The notes beneath the pieces were generated by a model. It was not told the DNA's origin. It did no database searches and saw nothing but the letters and a program-made list of their open reading frames with translations. Source: an uncultured Spirochaetaceae bacterium (GTDB lineage: Bacteria > Spirochaetota > Spirochaetia > Treponematales > Treponemataceae). Taken from it: a stretch of DNA of 64,000 nucleotides. Below are positions 7,842 through 17,284 of the stretch, in pieces. Position 1 is the stretch's first letter; every line of letters starts with the position of its first letter. The stretch spans positions 31,318-95,317 of the forward strand of contig CADANN010000012.1 of assembly GCA_902789325.1 (NCBI GenBank). The letters run 5' to 3'. The position numbers and the translations under genes are program-made.

Positions 7842-10800
7842 TTACTCGAGCTTCCATTCGCCGTAATCATCAATAATACTTGTTTTCATACTCTCCATTG
7901 GGTTCCATACAACACCGAGAGTGATATATGGCTTAAAGTCGTACCGCTTTTTGCCGTTTTCGGTGATAACTCGTGGTTCAATCTTCATTGTCATATTGAA
8001 TTTCCAGTCATGAAGGTCGTGGCTCATAGTCATATTAAAGGATTTGATTTTAAAGCCTGAACTTTCTCGTTTGGAATCATCATCAAAACGGAAAGAATTG
8101 ATAAGGTCATAGAAAACATTACCAGGGAAGCCACCCCATTCGCTATACAAATCACCTTCTTCATTATGGAAATACCAGTAAAGGACAGAGTTTCGGGAGG
8201 TTGCAGAGAAAGAAAGTTCCCAGAACTCATGAATCTTGAATTTTATAGAAGGAGAAAAGAGCAGATAACTGTTTGTAGGACGAAGCAAATCTGCTACTAC
8301 ACTCGTAGACAAGGATGGTGTAATTGTAATTCGGTTAAACCACTGATAAAAAGTCTTTGACGGAAGTGAATAAGATGCTGAAAGAGAATATGGAAGGAAC
8401 TCTTTATCTTCTCGAATTACCCAACCAGTGTCTTTTGAAAAATCATAACCTTTTACATAAGACATAACATAAGACAGATTCAAGCCGAATGCAGAAGCGG
8501 AAATTTTCAAACTATCCGGATTATCATCTTCCAGATTATAAGAAAAACTTTCGGAAATTTTTAATTTTGAATTAAACAAAGAAACTGAAAGACTCTGATT
8601 CAACGGACTTTTTTTCCATTCTTTTTCGTAATCTTTATTCTTTAAAGTTTCACCAGCTTTTTTTGCAGCCTCAGCGCGAGCCTTGTTTTCTTCCGAATCA
8701 GATCTTGCTTCCTGAAAACCAGTACTTAAAGAAGCACTTACATAAGGGAAGCCCAAACTGAGTGTTGCCGTATATTTTTTAAGAAGAGGTGGCATTACGG
8801 CTTCAATTTTCAATGACTGAGAAAAGTTCTTATCCATTTCTGCAGCTCGAACATCAGCCGAAATCGAGTTTACAGTTATGCTTTCTTCATCCTGCCAATC
8901 TGCAAAACTTTCTTCCCACTCAGGGTTATCTGCATCATCCCCGGTAAATTTTCTGCGGTAAAGTTTAATGTTTGAATTCCATGAAACACTTGTGTCGCTA
9001 ATAAACGGAACATAAATAAATGGACGAAGAACAACAGAATTTGAATTAACTATATCACGCGATTCAGATTTGTAGTCTGAAATAATAAGCTTCTTCTTAT
9101 CTGATTCTGTATAACCATATTCCGCATCATCTGAAATGAACGGGTGCTTCTGGAAAACCGGTGAAAAAGAAAATTTATTTTCTACAGAGAAAAAGTTTCC
9201 GCCATAATTAAATTTACTGGATACAGAAAGCGGAAGTTTTATATTGTACATTGAAGTTCGAATATCACTCCAATCAAAATCTTCTGATTTTTTTAAGTTC
9301 GTTGAAGCATAAGCCAGCTGATTCGCAGCAGTCATACCAAGCGAATAAGTAAGGGCATAAGTCATTGTATCTGAAACTGTTTCTTTTGAAGCAGTATAAC
9401 TTAATTCCGGATTTAGATATTCAAAAATCTTTTCGTCGGTGTCTTTGTCTGTTTTTTCAGAAGATTCTGCGTTGGCAGAGTTATCAGTATCAGGTGAAGT
9501 TTCCGCAACCTCTGAAGCTTCAGCTTTTTTGGCCTCTTCTTCGGCTTTCAATCTTTCTTCTTCAAGCTGTTTTTCTGTTTTTAATTCATCTGGTTTGTTC
9601 AGAGTAATTACATATGCAGGTGTTTTTTTACTTTCTGCCTGTTTTGGTGGCCATTGAAAAATGGTTCCGCTCATCGACATGTTTACAGAAGCTGGTGTTA
9701 CCTGTGATGGATAATAAAATCTTCTCATTGGAGTATAAGTTTTCCATGACGATTCATTATCTGTAGAAAAATCAGTTGTCTCCTTAGATGAAATATTCAC
9801 CGAATTGTTCATTGAAAGAGAAAGTGATGAAACATAAGGTTTTATAAATGAAGGCAGAGTCGGCGAAAAAGAAGATGCTGCACTCCATGTAAAAGAAGAA
9901 ACTTCCGTTACTGTAATATCACTATCATCATCTTTAGTATTTTCAAGGAAATAAGAAATCCAGTCCATTGTTTCCATGCGATTGGTTTTAAAATCGTAAT
10001 TGAAATATGGATCAGAATAAATCGGAAGTGAGATTTTTAAGCTGAAAGGTTTTGAAATCTGTAAATCAAGATTTCCCGCATAACGGAACGGCATTTTTAC
10101 GCCAAGAAAAACAGATTCGTCTTTATAGGTTTGACCTGTAGAAGAAAAGGGATAATATTCGCCACCCTGCTTAAAAATTGTATTACTAAAGCCAAGCATT
10201 AAATTAAAATCCAGGCGGGTAATATAATTTTTCATTGGGACAAGCTTTCCGTCTACTCCAATCATATAACCGAGCGTTGAATACCAGTCGGCCATGAGCT
10301 TTACATATTGCGAAGTATCACCCTTATAGTCTTCATCAAGATTGTGAAGCACAAGTCCTTCGCGAACCTGCTCTTTAAGCGAGTTAGGTTTAATAAAATT
10401 ATAAACCGCCTTTAAAGATTCAGCAGAAGTACTTTCCTTATCTGAAGAACTTGATGAACTTGAAGATTTTGAAGAGCTGGAAGCATTATTAAGAGGCTTA
10501 CGTCCCCAAATGTAAGTAGTGGTCTGAACATAATAACCTTCGCGCTTTGAATAACCGAATACCGGATTAAAAATCAATTCATCCTTTGGATAGTAAAAAG
10601 CCGGGAAATATAAAACCGGAACAACACCTACATAAAGCAGAGCATTAAAAAAAGCAAACTCACCGCCCGGTAAAAGCCAGGTACGGGTTGCATCAATATG
10701 CCAGTGTGGTGGATCTTCATCACAGAAGGTAAGACTTGAGCTTTTGAAAGTAATTACATTTTCATTACCTTTACCAAAAATGTCAGAAAATACAATGAGA

Positions 10801-11237
10801 GTCGAACCAGAAGGAAGATTTAAAGCATCACTCTGAGTCTGAACAATTCGACCGTCATCAAAAACACCTTCGAGAGTCGAAGTATTCATAAGCAGCGAAG
10901 TTGCAGTAGCAGTATCATTTCCAGATGAGCCGCCTTTCATTGTAATTGAAACATTACCTTCAGCATAAAGCATTTCGGTTTTGCGGTCGTAAGTTATTTT
11001 GTCGGCTTTAATTTCATTTGTAGAACTTCCCTTTTGAACGGAAAGTGAAACAGAACCTTCGAGTACAATAGTATCGTTACCAGTATCTTCAGCCTTTTTA
11101 TAGGAAGTCTGGCGGGCATTATTGATTGTTATAACTGTAACTTCGGGTTCTTTATTTGATGCAGAAGACTTCTGAGCAAAAAGTGGAAGGCAAAGGAGAA
11201 AAAATAAAACTGCTGCAGAAAAGAAACGACGCATCAT
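7842..11237 (-). CDS. lptD: LptD-like outer-membrane assembly protein
   Basis: 1131 residues with a signal peptide (FFSAAVLFFLLCLPLFA). Residues about 50-170 form an OstA/LptA-type jellyroll (IVLEGSVSLSV, IKADKITYDRKTEMLYAEGNVSI). From about 170 the LptD signature appears (PHWHIDATRTWLLPGGEFAFFNALLYVGVVPVLYFPAFYYPKDELIFNP in the full protein). The long C-terminal part consists of alternating beta strands, as in a 26-strand barrel. It contains low-complexity inserts: a Ser run near 250 and an Ala/Glu/Lys stretch near 540-600. LptD places LPS in the outer membrane with LptE; in treponemes without classical LPS the cargo is uncertain. Its start lies 5 bases after the uvrA stop. LptF/LptG-type genes occur at 27.7-30.0 kb. 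Confidence 0.88.
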   Translation of the reverse strand: MMRRFFSAAVLFFLLCLPLFAQKSSASNKEPEVTVITINNARQTSYKKAEDTGNDTIVLEGSVSLSVQKGSSTNEIKADKITYDRKTEMLYAEGNVSITMKGGSSGNDTATATSLLMNTSTLEGVFDDGRIVQTQSDALNLPSGSTLIVFSDIFGKGNENVITFKSSSLTFCDEDPPHWHIDATRTWLLPGGEFAFFNALLYVGVVPVLYFPAFYYPKDELIFNPVFGYSKREGYYVQTTTYIWGRKPLNNASSSSKSSSSSSSSDKESTSAESLKAVYNFIKPNSLKEQVREGLVLHNLDEDYKGDTSQYVKLMADWYSTLGYMIGVDGKLVPMKNYITRLDFNLMLGFSNTIFKQGGEYYPFSSTGQTYKDESVFLGVKMPFRYAGNLDLQISKPFSLKISLPIYSDPYFNYDFKTNRMETMDWISYFLENTKDDDSDITVTEVSSFTWSAASSFSPTLPSFIKPYVSSLSLSMNNSVNISSKETTDFSTDNESSWKTYTPMRRFYYPSQVTPASVNMSMSGTIFQWPPKQAESKKTPAYVITLNKPDELKTEKQLEEERLKAEEEAKKAEASEVAETSPDTDNSANAESSEKTDKDTDEKIFEYLNPELSYTASKETVSDTMTYALTYSLGMTAANQLAYASTNLKKSEDFDWSDIRTSMYNIKLPLSVSSKFNYGGNFFSVENKFSFSPVFQKHPFISDDAEYGYTESDKKKLIISDYKSESRDIVNSNSVVLRPFIYVPFISDTSVSWNSNIKLYRRKFTGDDADNPEWEESFADWQDEESITVNSISADVRAAEMDKNFSQSLKIEAVMPPLLKKYTATLSLGFPYVSASLSTGFQEARSDSEENKARAEAAKKAGETLKNKDYEKEWKKSPLNQSLSVSLFNSKLKISESFSYNLEDDNPDSLKISASAFGLNLSYVMSYVKGYDFSKDTGWVIREDKEFLPYSLSASYSLPSKTFYQWFNRITITPSLSTSVVADLLRPTNSYLLFSPSIKFKIHEFWELSFSATSRNSVLYWYFHNEEGDLYSEWGGFPGNVFYDLINSFRFDDDSKRESSGFKIKSFNMTMSHDLHDWKFNMTMKIEPRVITENGKKRYDFKPYITLGVVWNPMESMKTSIIDDYGEWKLE

Positions 11238-11242
11238 AAAAA

Positions 11243-14077
11243 TCAGAGTCCCAGCTGCCCCTTTATAAACTGGCCGGTATAGCTTTCTTTGACCTTAGCA
11301 ACATCTTCTGGAGTTCCAGTTGCAATTATGTTACCGCCCCGGAAACCGCCTTCTGGTCCAAGGTCAATTATATAGTCAGACTGGCAGATTACATCAAGAT
11401 TGTGTTCAATCATAACAACAGTATTGCCCTGATCTACAAGTCTCTGGATTACTCCCATAAGAAGCTTTACGTCTGCAAAATGAAGTCCTGTTGTAGGTTC
11501 ATCCATTATGTAAAGTGTCTTTCCTGTTGAAGTGCGGGCAAGCTCGTTTGCCAATTTTACACGCTGAGCTTCACCACCACTGAGAGTAAGGGCATTCTGT
11601 CCCAGCTCAATATAGCCAAGACCAACTGATTTCATTGTTTCGAGTTTACGTGCGATATGAGGAATACTTGCAAAGAAATCACAGGCTTCATCAATACTCA
11701 TATTCAGAACATCGTTGATTGATTTTCCCTTATATGTTACTTCGAGAGTTTCCTTATTAAAGCGCTTTCCGCCGCAGACTTCACACTGAACATAAACATC
11801 CGGTAAAAAGTTCATTTCAATTACGTTTTCACCCGCACCCTGACAGGCTTCACAGCGGCCGCCTTTTACGTTGAAAGAGAAACGTCCCTTGAGATATCCG
11901 CGTGCCTTACTTTCCGGCAAACTCGCAAAAAGATCACGGATTGAATCAAAAACGCCAATATAAGTTGCAGGATTTGAACGCGGAGAGCGGCCAATCGGCG
12001 ACTGGTCAATATTGATTACCTTATCAATGAACTGTTCGCCTTCTACACTTTCACACTCACCAACATCATAGTTTGTGCGCATAATTCGGTTACTTAATGC
12101 CGGGTAAAGTACATCACTCATTAGAGTTGATTTTCCGCTGCCACTTACACCAGTAATACAAGTAAAGGTTCCGAGCGGAATCTGAATGCTTACATTTTTA
12201 AGGTTGTGCTCTGTAACGCCGCTAAGTTTTATAAAATGACCGTTACCAGCGCGGCGCTTTTCAGGAATGTCCATTTTGAGTGTACCTGCGAGGTACTGGC
12301 CGGTAAGACTTTCTTTTACCTGAGCAACTTCTGCTGGTGTTCCGGCTGCAACTACCTGGCCACCATTTACCCCGGCTCCAGGACCAATGTCTATAAGATA
12401 ATCTGCTGTACGCAAAGTCTGTTCGTCGTGTTCTACAACTATTACGGAGTTTCCGTTATCGCGAAGACTTAAAAGTGTATCTATGAGGCGCTGATTGTCG
12501 CGCTGATGAAGACCGATACTTGGCTCATCCAAAATATACATAACGCCACAAAGAGCCGAACCAATCTGAGTTGCAAGACGGATTCGCTGTGCTTCACCAC
12601 CACTAAGAGTTTCTGCAGCACGCTCCATTGTAAGATAGTCGAGGCCGACATCACGAAGGAATCGCAGACGGGCACGAATCTCTTTCATAATCTGAGTTGC
12701 GATTTTCTGTTCATTTTCTGTAAGCTCAAGTTTATCAAAGAACTCAATGGAATCAGCTACAGAAAGACAGCACAATTCCCAGATATTTTTTCCACCAACA
12801 GTTACGCCAAGAGCTTCCTTACGCAGCCTCTGTCCATTACAGCAGGAACAGTGGCCTACTTTCATGAACTTTTCTTCTATACTAGCACGCATTGAATCGC
12901 CCCAGGCTTCTGCGTGGCGACGCTTCATTTCATTGATTACTCCAGGCCATGGGCGGTTATATTCGCTGTAGCCTTCTCCACTCTGCTTTTTGTAAATCCA
13001 GTGAATCTTGCGCTCTGGATCTCCTTCCCAAAGATATTCAAACTGCTCTGCAGTAAGTCGGCTGATTGGTGTATCCAGAGTAAAGCCAGCTTCTTCTGCA
13101 ACCGCCTGGAACATACTGTGGTTCCATTCACTATCCGGATTAAAGAATGGGAAAGCACGTTCATTAAACGATAACGAGCGGTCCGGCAAAATCTTATTAA
13201 AGTCCCATTCCATCTTTTCACCAAGACCCGTACATTCAGGACAGGCACCAAAAGGATTGTTAAACGAGAAAAGACGTGGCTGCAGATCTGGAATAGAAAT
13301 ACCGCAGTCCGGGCAAGCATTCTTCTGACTGAAGAATACTTCTTCGTCCTTGTCGCCAACACGGCGAGTAACAATTACAATTCCGTTTGCATTTTTAAGC
13401 GCAATTTCTATAGAATCGGCAAGGCGGCTTCGCACCTCATCGCTTTTTACAATTCGGTCTACGACAATTTCGATTGTATGTTTTTTCTGCTTATCAAGTT
13501 TGATTGCATCATCCAGTTCGGCCATTACGCCATCAATTCGAGCACGAACAAAGCCTGATGCCTTAGCATCATCTAAAATCTTTTGATGTTCACCTTTTTT
13601 ACCACGGATAACAGGGGCCAGAATCTGCATCTTAGTGCCGTCTTCCCAGTCCATAACAGTATCAATAATCTGATCTACAGACTGTTCGCGGATTTCACGT
13701 CCACATTCAGGACAGTGCGCATGGCCACAGCGGGCATAAAGCAAGCGGTAAAAATCATATATTTCAGTAATTGTACCCACAGTAGAACGCGGATTTTTAT
13801 TTGTAGATTTCTGTTCAATAGAAATGGCAGGTGACAAACCTTCTATAATATCTACATCGGGTTTATCCATACGCCCAAGAAACTGACGGGCATACGAAGA
13901 AAGACTTTCCATGTAGCGGCGCTGACCTTCCGCAAAAAGCGTATCAAAAGCAAGCGAAGATTTTCCAGAACCGCTTAAACCGGAAATAACAACCAGCTTA
14001 TTGCGCGGAAATGTTACATTGATGTTCTTTAAGTTGTGTTCCCTCGCTCCGCGGATTACAATCATATCGTCTTTCAT
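11243..14077 (-). CDS. uvrA: Excinuclease ABC subunit A
   Basis: 944 residues, full length. The protein opens with MIVIRGAREHNLKNI and the first Walker A GLSGSGKS. The UVRA signature SSYARQFLGRMDKPDVD, zinc-finger pairs (CPDCGISIPDLQPRLFSFNNPFGACPEC), two ABC signature motifs (LSGGEAQRIRLATQIG, LSGGEAQRVKLANEL) and the second Walker A GVSGSGKS follow. UvrA finds bulky DNA lesions and loads UvrB. Starts at 14077 or, four codons in, 14065 are both possible. There is no strong Shine-Dalgarno sequence. A TATAAT (14091-14086) lies 8 bases before the first ATG, so the message may be leaderless. Confidence 0.97.
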   Translation of the reverse strand: MKDDMIVIRGAREHNLKNINVTFPRNKLVVISGLSGSGKSSLAFDTLFAEGQRRYMESLSSYARQFLGRMDKPDVDIIEGLSPAISIEQKSTNKNPRSTVGTITEIYDFYRLLYARCGHAHCPECGREIREQSVDQIIDTVMDWEDGTKMQILAPVIRGKKGEHQKILDDAKASGFVRARIDGVMAELDDAIKLDKQKKHTIEIVVDRIVKSDEVRSRLADSIEIALKNANGIVIVTRRVGDKDEEVFFSQKNACPDCGISIPDLQPRLFSFNNPFGACPECTGLGEKMEWDFNKILPDRSLSFNERAFPFFNPDSEWNHSMFQAVAEEAGFTLDTPISRLTAEQFEYLWEGDPERKIHWIYKKQSGEGYSEYNRPWPGVINEMKRRHAEAWGDSMRASIEEKFMKVGHCSCCNGQRLRKEALGVTVGGKNIWELCCLSVADSIEFFDKLELTENEQKIATQIMKEIRARLRFLRDVGLDYLTMERAAETLSGGEAQRIRLATQIGSALCGVMYILDEPSIGLHQRDNQRLIDTLLSLRDNGNSVIVVEHDEQTLRTADYLIDIGPGAGVNGGQVVAAGTPAEVAQVKESLTGQYLAGTLKMDIPEKRRAGNGHFIKLSGVTEHNLKNVSIQIPLGTFTCITGVSGSGKSTLMSDVLYPALSNRIMRTNYDVGECESVEGEQFIDKVINIDQSPIGRSPRSNPATYIGVFDSIRDLFASLPESKARGYLKGRFSFNVKGGRCEACQGAGENVIEMNFLPDVYVQCEVCGGKRFNKETLEVTYKGKSINDVLNMSIDEACDFFASIPHIARKLETMKSVGLGYIELGQNALTLSGGEAQRVKLANELARTSTGKTLYIMDEPTTGLHFADVKLLMGVIQRLVDQGNTVVMIEHNLDVICQSDYIIDLGPEGGFRGGNIIATGTPEDVAKVKESYTGQFIKGQLGL

Positions 14078-14093
14078 ATCATTCTATTATAGC

Positions 14094-14127
14094 AAAAAAA
14101 AAGGCGGGCTACAACAAAAAGCCCGCC
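14094..14127 (-). terminator. Rho-independent terminator downstream of guaB
   Basis: On the minus strand GGCGGGC (14127-14121) pairs with GCCCGCC (14109-14103) and is followed by a run of nine T (14102-14094). It ends guaB transcription. The uvrA -10 box begins immediately after, so the two transcription units abut. Confidence 0.9.
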
Positions 14128-14133
14128 GTCTTC

Positions 14134-14192
14134 GTCATGCTGAACTTGTTTCAGCATCTTTATCATAGATCCCGAAACAAGTTCGGGATGAC
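14134..14192. repeat. Paired GTCAT hairpin repeat, copy 2
   Basis: Same pair of stems as copy 1 but in the opposite order: GTCAT with the GCTGAA/TTCAGC stem, then the inverted hairpin with the CCCGAA/TTCGGG stem ending in ATGAC. Loops are CTTGT and ACAAG. It lies between the guaB stop and its terminator, so it would be transcribed in the guaB 3' UTR. Confidence 0.9.
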
Positions 14193-14197
14193 AGTAA

Positions 14198-15703
14198 TTA
14201 GTTTGCCTTTACAGTATTCTTAACAATAACATCATGAGCGCCACCCTCGCGAAGAGATGCAGCACTTACGAGTGTAATCTTTGCGTTTTTCTGTAAATCT
14301 GGAATGTTTGTAACACCACAGTTACACATTGCGTGGATTACCTTGCTTGTTGTAAGAGTTACGTTATCGTGGAGAGAACCTGCATATGGAACGTAAGAGT
14401 CTACGCCCTCTTCAAATGCCATACCTTTCTTTCCACCAAGGTCATAGCGCTGCCAGTTGCGGGCGCGGTTTGAACCTTCACCCCAGTATTCCTTAACGTA
14501 GTTACCATTAACGATGAGTTTATTTGTAGGAGATTCATCAAAGCGGGCAAAGTAGCGGCCGAGCATTACAAAGTCTGCACCCATTGCAAGAGCAAGAGTA
14601 ACGTGATGATCATATACGATACCACCATCAGAACAGATTGGAATATAAATACCTGTTTTTTCGTAGTAAGCGTCGCGTGCCTTAGCAACTTCGATTGTAG
14701 CTGTAGCCTGACCGCGACCAATACCCTTCTGTTCACGTGTAATACAGATTGAACCACCGCCAATACCAATCTTTACAAAGTCTGCACCAGCATCAGCAAG
14801 GAAGTTGAATCCATCAGCATCAACAACGTTACCAGCACCTACCTTTGCGTTAGGCCACTTTTCGTGGATATCATGCAAAGCGCGGCGCTGCCATTCTGTA
14901 AAACCTTCAGATGAGTCGAGTGTCATTACATCAACACCAGCTGCAAGAAGAGCAGGAACGCGATCCATATAGTCGCGGGTATTAATTCCGGCACCTACAA
15001 TGTAGCGCTTCTGTTTATCAAGGAGTTCAAGAGGATGCTCTTCATGACTTGCAGCATCCTTGCGGAATACCAGGTAAAGAAGTTTTCCGTCTTTATCAAC
15101 AACAGGAAGCTGATTAACCTTCTTTTCCCAGATCAAATCATTTGCTTCATCAAGAGTGATTCCTTCTTTTCCCATAACAAGAGAAGAAAGAGGTGTCATA
15201 TAAGCACTTACCTTTTCGCTCATTTCGCAGTGACCAATGCGGAAGTCGCGCTCTGTGATAATACCAACAAGCTTTCCGTTTGCAGTACCGTCTTCAGTAA
15301 CTGCAACAGTTGAGTGGCCAGTTTTTTCAATTGCTTCAACCAGTTCACCAAGAGTCTGCTCAGGGCGGATATTTGTATCAGAAGAAACAAAACCAGCTTT
15401 GTAAGCTTTAACACGGGCAACCATAGCTGCCTGATTTTCTATAGTCTGAGAACCAAAAATAAAAGAAATGCCACCTTCCTTTGCAAGAGCAACAGCAAGC
15501 TTGTCATCAGAAACTGCCTGCATAACAGCCGAAGTCATCGGAATATTCATTGTAAGCGGACACTTTTCGCCAGCCTTCTTGTTATAGCGGACAACAGGTG
15601 TCTGCAAAGTAACATTAGCAGGAATGCAATCAGGACCGGTGTAGCCCGGAACTAAAAGGTACTCATCAAAAGTGTGTGACGGTTCTTCAAAAATGTAAGC
15701 CAT
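14198..15703 (-). CDS. guaB: Inosine-5'-monophosphate dehydrogenase
   Basis: 501 residues. IMPDH oxidises IMP to XMP, the first committed step to GMP. Two CBS domains (about 95-225) are inserted in the TIM barrel. The catalytic cysteine lies in [13 protein letters not shown] near residue 315, where the usual form is GPGSICTTR. The active-site flap is [14 protein letters not shown]. The loop after the cysteine reads KGIGRGQA rather than the common AGVGVPQ, so this belongs to a less common IMPDH branch. The start is preceded by AGGAGAA. Purine synthesis is balanced by purA at 18.5 kb. Confidence 0.95.
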   Translation of the reverse strand: MAYIFEEPSHTFDEYLLVPGYTGPDCIPANVTLQTPVVRYNKKAGEKCPLTMNIPMTSAVMQAVSDDKLAVALAKEGGISFIFGSQTIENQAAMVARVKAYKAGFVSSDTNIRPEQTLGELVEAIEKTGHSTVAVTEDGTANGKLVGIITERDFRIGHCEMSEKVSAYMTPLSSLVMGKEGITLDEANDLIWEKKVNQLPVVDKDGKLLYLVFRKDAASHEEHPLELLDKQKRYIVGAGINTRDYMDRVPALLAAGVDVMTLDSSEGFTEWQRRALHDIHEKWPNAKVGAGNVVDADGFNFLADAGADFVKIGIGGGSICITREQKGIGRGQATATIEVAKARDAYYEKTGIYIPICSDGGIVYDHHVTLALAMGADFVMLGRYFARFDESPTNKLIVNGNYVKEYWGEGSNRARNWQRYDLGGKKGMAFEEGVDSYVPYAGSLHDNVTLTTSKVIHAMCNCGVTNIPDLQKNAKITLVSAASLREGGAHDVIVKNTVKAN

Positions 15704-15747
15704 TTGGTTCTCCTATGTTTAAAATTGAATAAAAATATTAATCGGGA

Positions 15748-15776
15748 ATTATACTATAGAATTAAATAAATTGGAA
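15748..15776 (-). promoter_or_regulatory. Candidate guaB promoter
   Basis: TATAAT at 15753-15748 (minus strand) with TTCCAA 17 bases upstream (15776-15771). The -10 box is perfect and the -35 box is weak. No guanine or PRPP riboswitch fold is evident in the 45-base leader. Confidence 0.5.
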
Positions 15777-15789
15777 TACAATTTTTTGA

Positions 15790-15960
15790 CTTTTTCAGCC
15801 CAAAATCAAAGTCCCACACGCCTTCCACAGCTCCCTTTCGGTCGGCCGCTTCACTCGTTCGGCAAGCCTCGCTCGCTCCAGTGGCTCGCTTCGCGCCTGT
15901 TCCACGCTTGGGGCGCTTTTCCGTAAAATTGTTATTTTTTTATCCTAGAAATTGCATAAA
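15790..15960. other. GC-rich non-coding stretch upstream of the hairpin array
   Basis: The first 125 bases are much more GC-rich than the surroundings and carry short repeated words (CTCGTTCGGCAAGCC, CTCGCTCGCTCC, GGCTCGCTTCGCGCC). No convincing reading frame, tRNA or terminator is visible. It may be a remnant of a dispersed element. The remaining bases to 15960 are AT-rich and featureless. Confidence 0.4.
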
Positions 15961-16017
15961 AATGAATAAGTGCGTCTATATTATATGTGAAGAAATTGTG
16001 TCTTGACTCCGGGATTT

Positions 16018-16310
16018 TGCCTACAGAATTACATTTTACGTTATTTCTGTAGGCATTACTCGAGCCACAAAACACGTCATCACACAGAGAGGGCGCAAAA
16101 ACTGCCTACAGAATTCGTAAAATCTGATTTTCTGTAGGTAGACAAACATCAGAAATATGCTGCAAGTGTGTCTGGAATCTTGGATTTTACCTACAGAATT
16201 ACGTTTTACATTATTTCTGTAGGCATTACCCGAGCCACAAAACACTTCATCACACAGAAATGGCGCAAAAACTGCCTACAGAAGACAGCTTTTCAACAAT
16301 TCTGTAGGCA
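16018..16310. repeat. Array of four hairpins with an exact 85-bp period
   Basis: Four 38-bp palindromes start at 16018, 16103, 16188 and 16273, exactly 85 bases apart. Each has 11-base arms, (TGCC or TACC)TACAGAA and TTCTGTAGGCA or TTCTGTAGGTA, around a 16-base centre. The 47-base spacers 1 and 3 are nearly identical. Spacer 2 differs but resembles the sequence before the first hairpin (GTGTCT...GGATTTT). The array is therefore about two copies of a 170-base unit. Centres 1 and 3 are alike; 2 and 4 are diverged while the arms are kept. It ends 26 bases before the start codon of the nuclease-like gene. Periodicity and arms are seen directly; the function is unknown. Confidence 0.9.
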
Positions 16311-16336
16311 ATTTTCCACTCGTAAAGGAGAAAAAC

Positions 16337-17188
16337 ATGCAGAAAGAACTTTTGCCCCCAGCAGATTATTATTCACAGCTGGAAAACAGACTTAAAAATC
16401 TCAAAACAGCGCTTTCGCATCTCAGAAAAGCACAGGAAAACCAGCCGCAAGGCCATCTGCGAATCGCTCAGAAAGGCGGCACAAACCAGTTCTATCACTA
16501 TGACAATCCAAAAGATTTTAAGGGTCATTTTCTGCCCCGCGCACAGGATGAGCTAGCTCAACAACTGGCACAGAAAGACTACAATTCAAAAGTCATAAAA
16601 GAAATTGAAAAAGAAATAGCTGCGCTGCAAAATTACCTGATAAAAACTGGTCGCGGCAGCACTCTGGCAGAACTCTACACAAAACTCTGTCCGGCACGTC
16701 AAAAGTTGATCACACCCGCTACACTTACAGACGAACAATTCGCCGAACAATGGCTAAAGGTCACATGGATAGGCCGGCCCTTTTCTGAAGATTCCCAGGA
16801 ATATTACACCGCGAAACACGAAAGAGTCCGCTCAAAATCGGAGCTCATAATTGCAGACACACTTTACCGCCATGGCGTTCCCTACCGCTACGAGTTCCCA
16901 CTTACCCTGTACCGAAATCCACAAGCGGACTCCGCAGCTCGCAAAGACAGCATCACCTTATACCCCGACTTTCTCTGTCTGAATCTCCGCACCCGCCGCC
17001 AGCTATACTGGGAACATTTCGGTCTCATGAGTGACTCTGACTACGCAGAAAATGCAGCCTCAAAGCTCCGCCTTTATACACAGAACAACATAATCCTTGG
17101 CCGCGACCTCATTATCACTATGGAAACACAAAACGAAGCGCTGAGCACACAGGTGATAGAAAACCTCATCGAAACCTGTCTGAAATAA
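16337..17188 (+). CDS. Orphan protein resembling PD-(D/E)XK nucleases
   Basis: 283 residues with a good AAAGGAG ribosome site. The N-terminal half is helical and charged (residues about 10-35 and 70-105, probable coiled coil). The C-terminal half carries a spaced pattern like a restriction-endonuclease fold: Glu169 in RSKSELIIADTL, Asp211 in TLYPDFLCL, Glu226 in LYWEHFGLM and Lys243 in AASKLRLY. The EHFG form is not the textbook E-x-K. The catalytic reading is an inference; the gene is not recognised by name. No transmembrane or signal segment is present. Codon choice is richer in C and G than in neighbouring genes (many CGC, CTC, GCC), which suggests acquisition. The four-hairpin array lies directly upstream. 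Confidence 0.8.
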   Translation: MQKELLPPADYYSQLENRLKNLKTALSHLRKAQENQPQGHLRIAQKGGTNQFYHYDNPKDFKGHFLPRAQDELAQQLAQKDYNSKVIKEIEKEIAALQNYLIKTGRGSTLAELYTKLCPARQKLITPATLTDEQFAEQWLKVTWIGRPFSEDSQEYYTAKHERVRSKSELIIADTLYRHGVPYRYEFPLTLYRNPQADSAARKDSITLYPDFLCLNLRTRRQLYWEHFGLMSDSDYAENAASKLRLYTQNNIILGRDLIITMETQNEALSTQVIENLIETCLK

Positions 17189-17223
17189 ACTGCCATTTAT
17201 TTTCAAAAATGATAGACGAAAGA

Positions 17224-17252
17224 TTTACTTTTTATTTGGTATGGGGTATATT
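17224..17252 (+). promoter_or_regulatory. Promoter of the lipoprotein gene at 17285
   Basis: TTTACT (17224-17229) and TATATT (17247-17252) with a 17-base spacer. A GGAG lies 11 bases before the ATG at 17285. Confidence 0.6.
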
Positions 17253-17284
17253 CCTTGAATCTTAAAATTTGGAGTTATAAAAAT

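Noticed and set aside
16036..16245. 69-codon minus-strand frame inside the hairpin array
   Set aside because: The frame consists of the repeat units themselves and has no ribosome site.
16018..16310. Hairpin array read as a CRISPR array
   Set aside because: The intervals are not unique (spacers 1 and 3 nearly identical), the units are strong palindromes and there are no cas genes.
16018..16310. Hairpin array read as integron attC sites
   Set aside because: No GTTRRRY core or RYYYAAC complement is present and no integrase is nearby.
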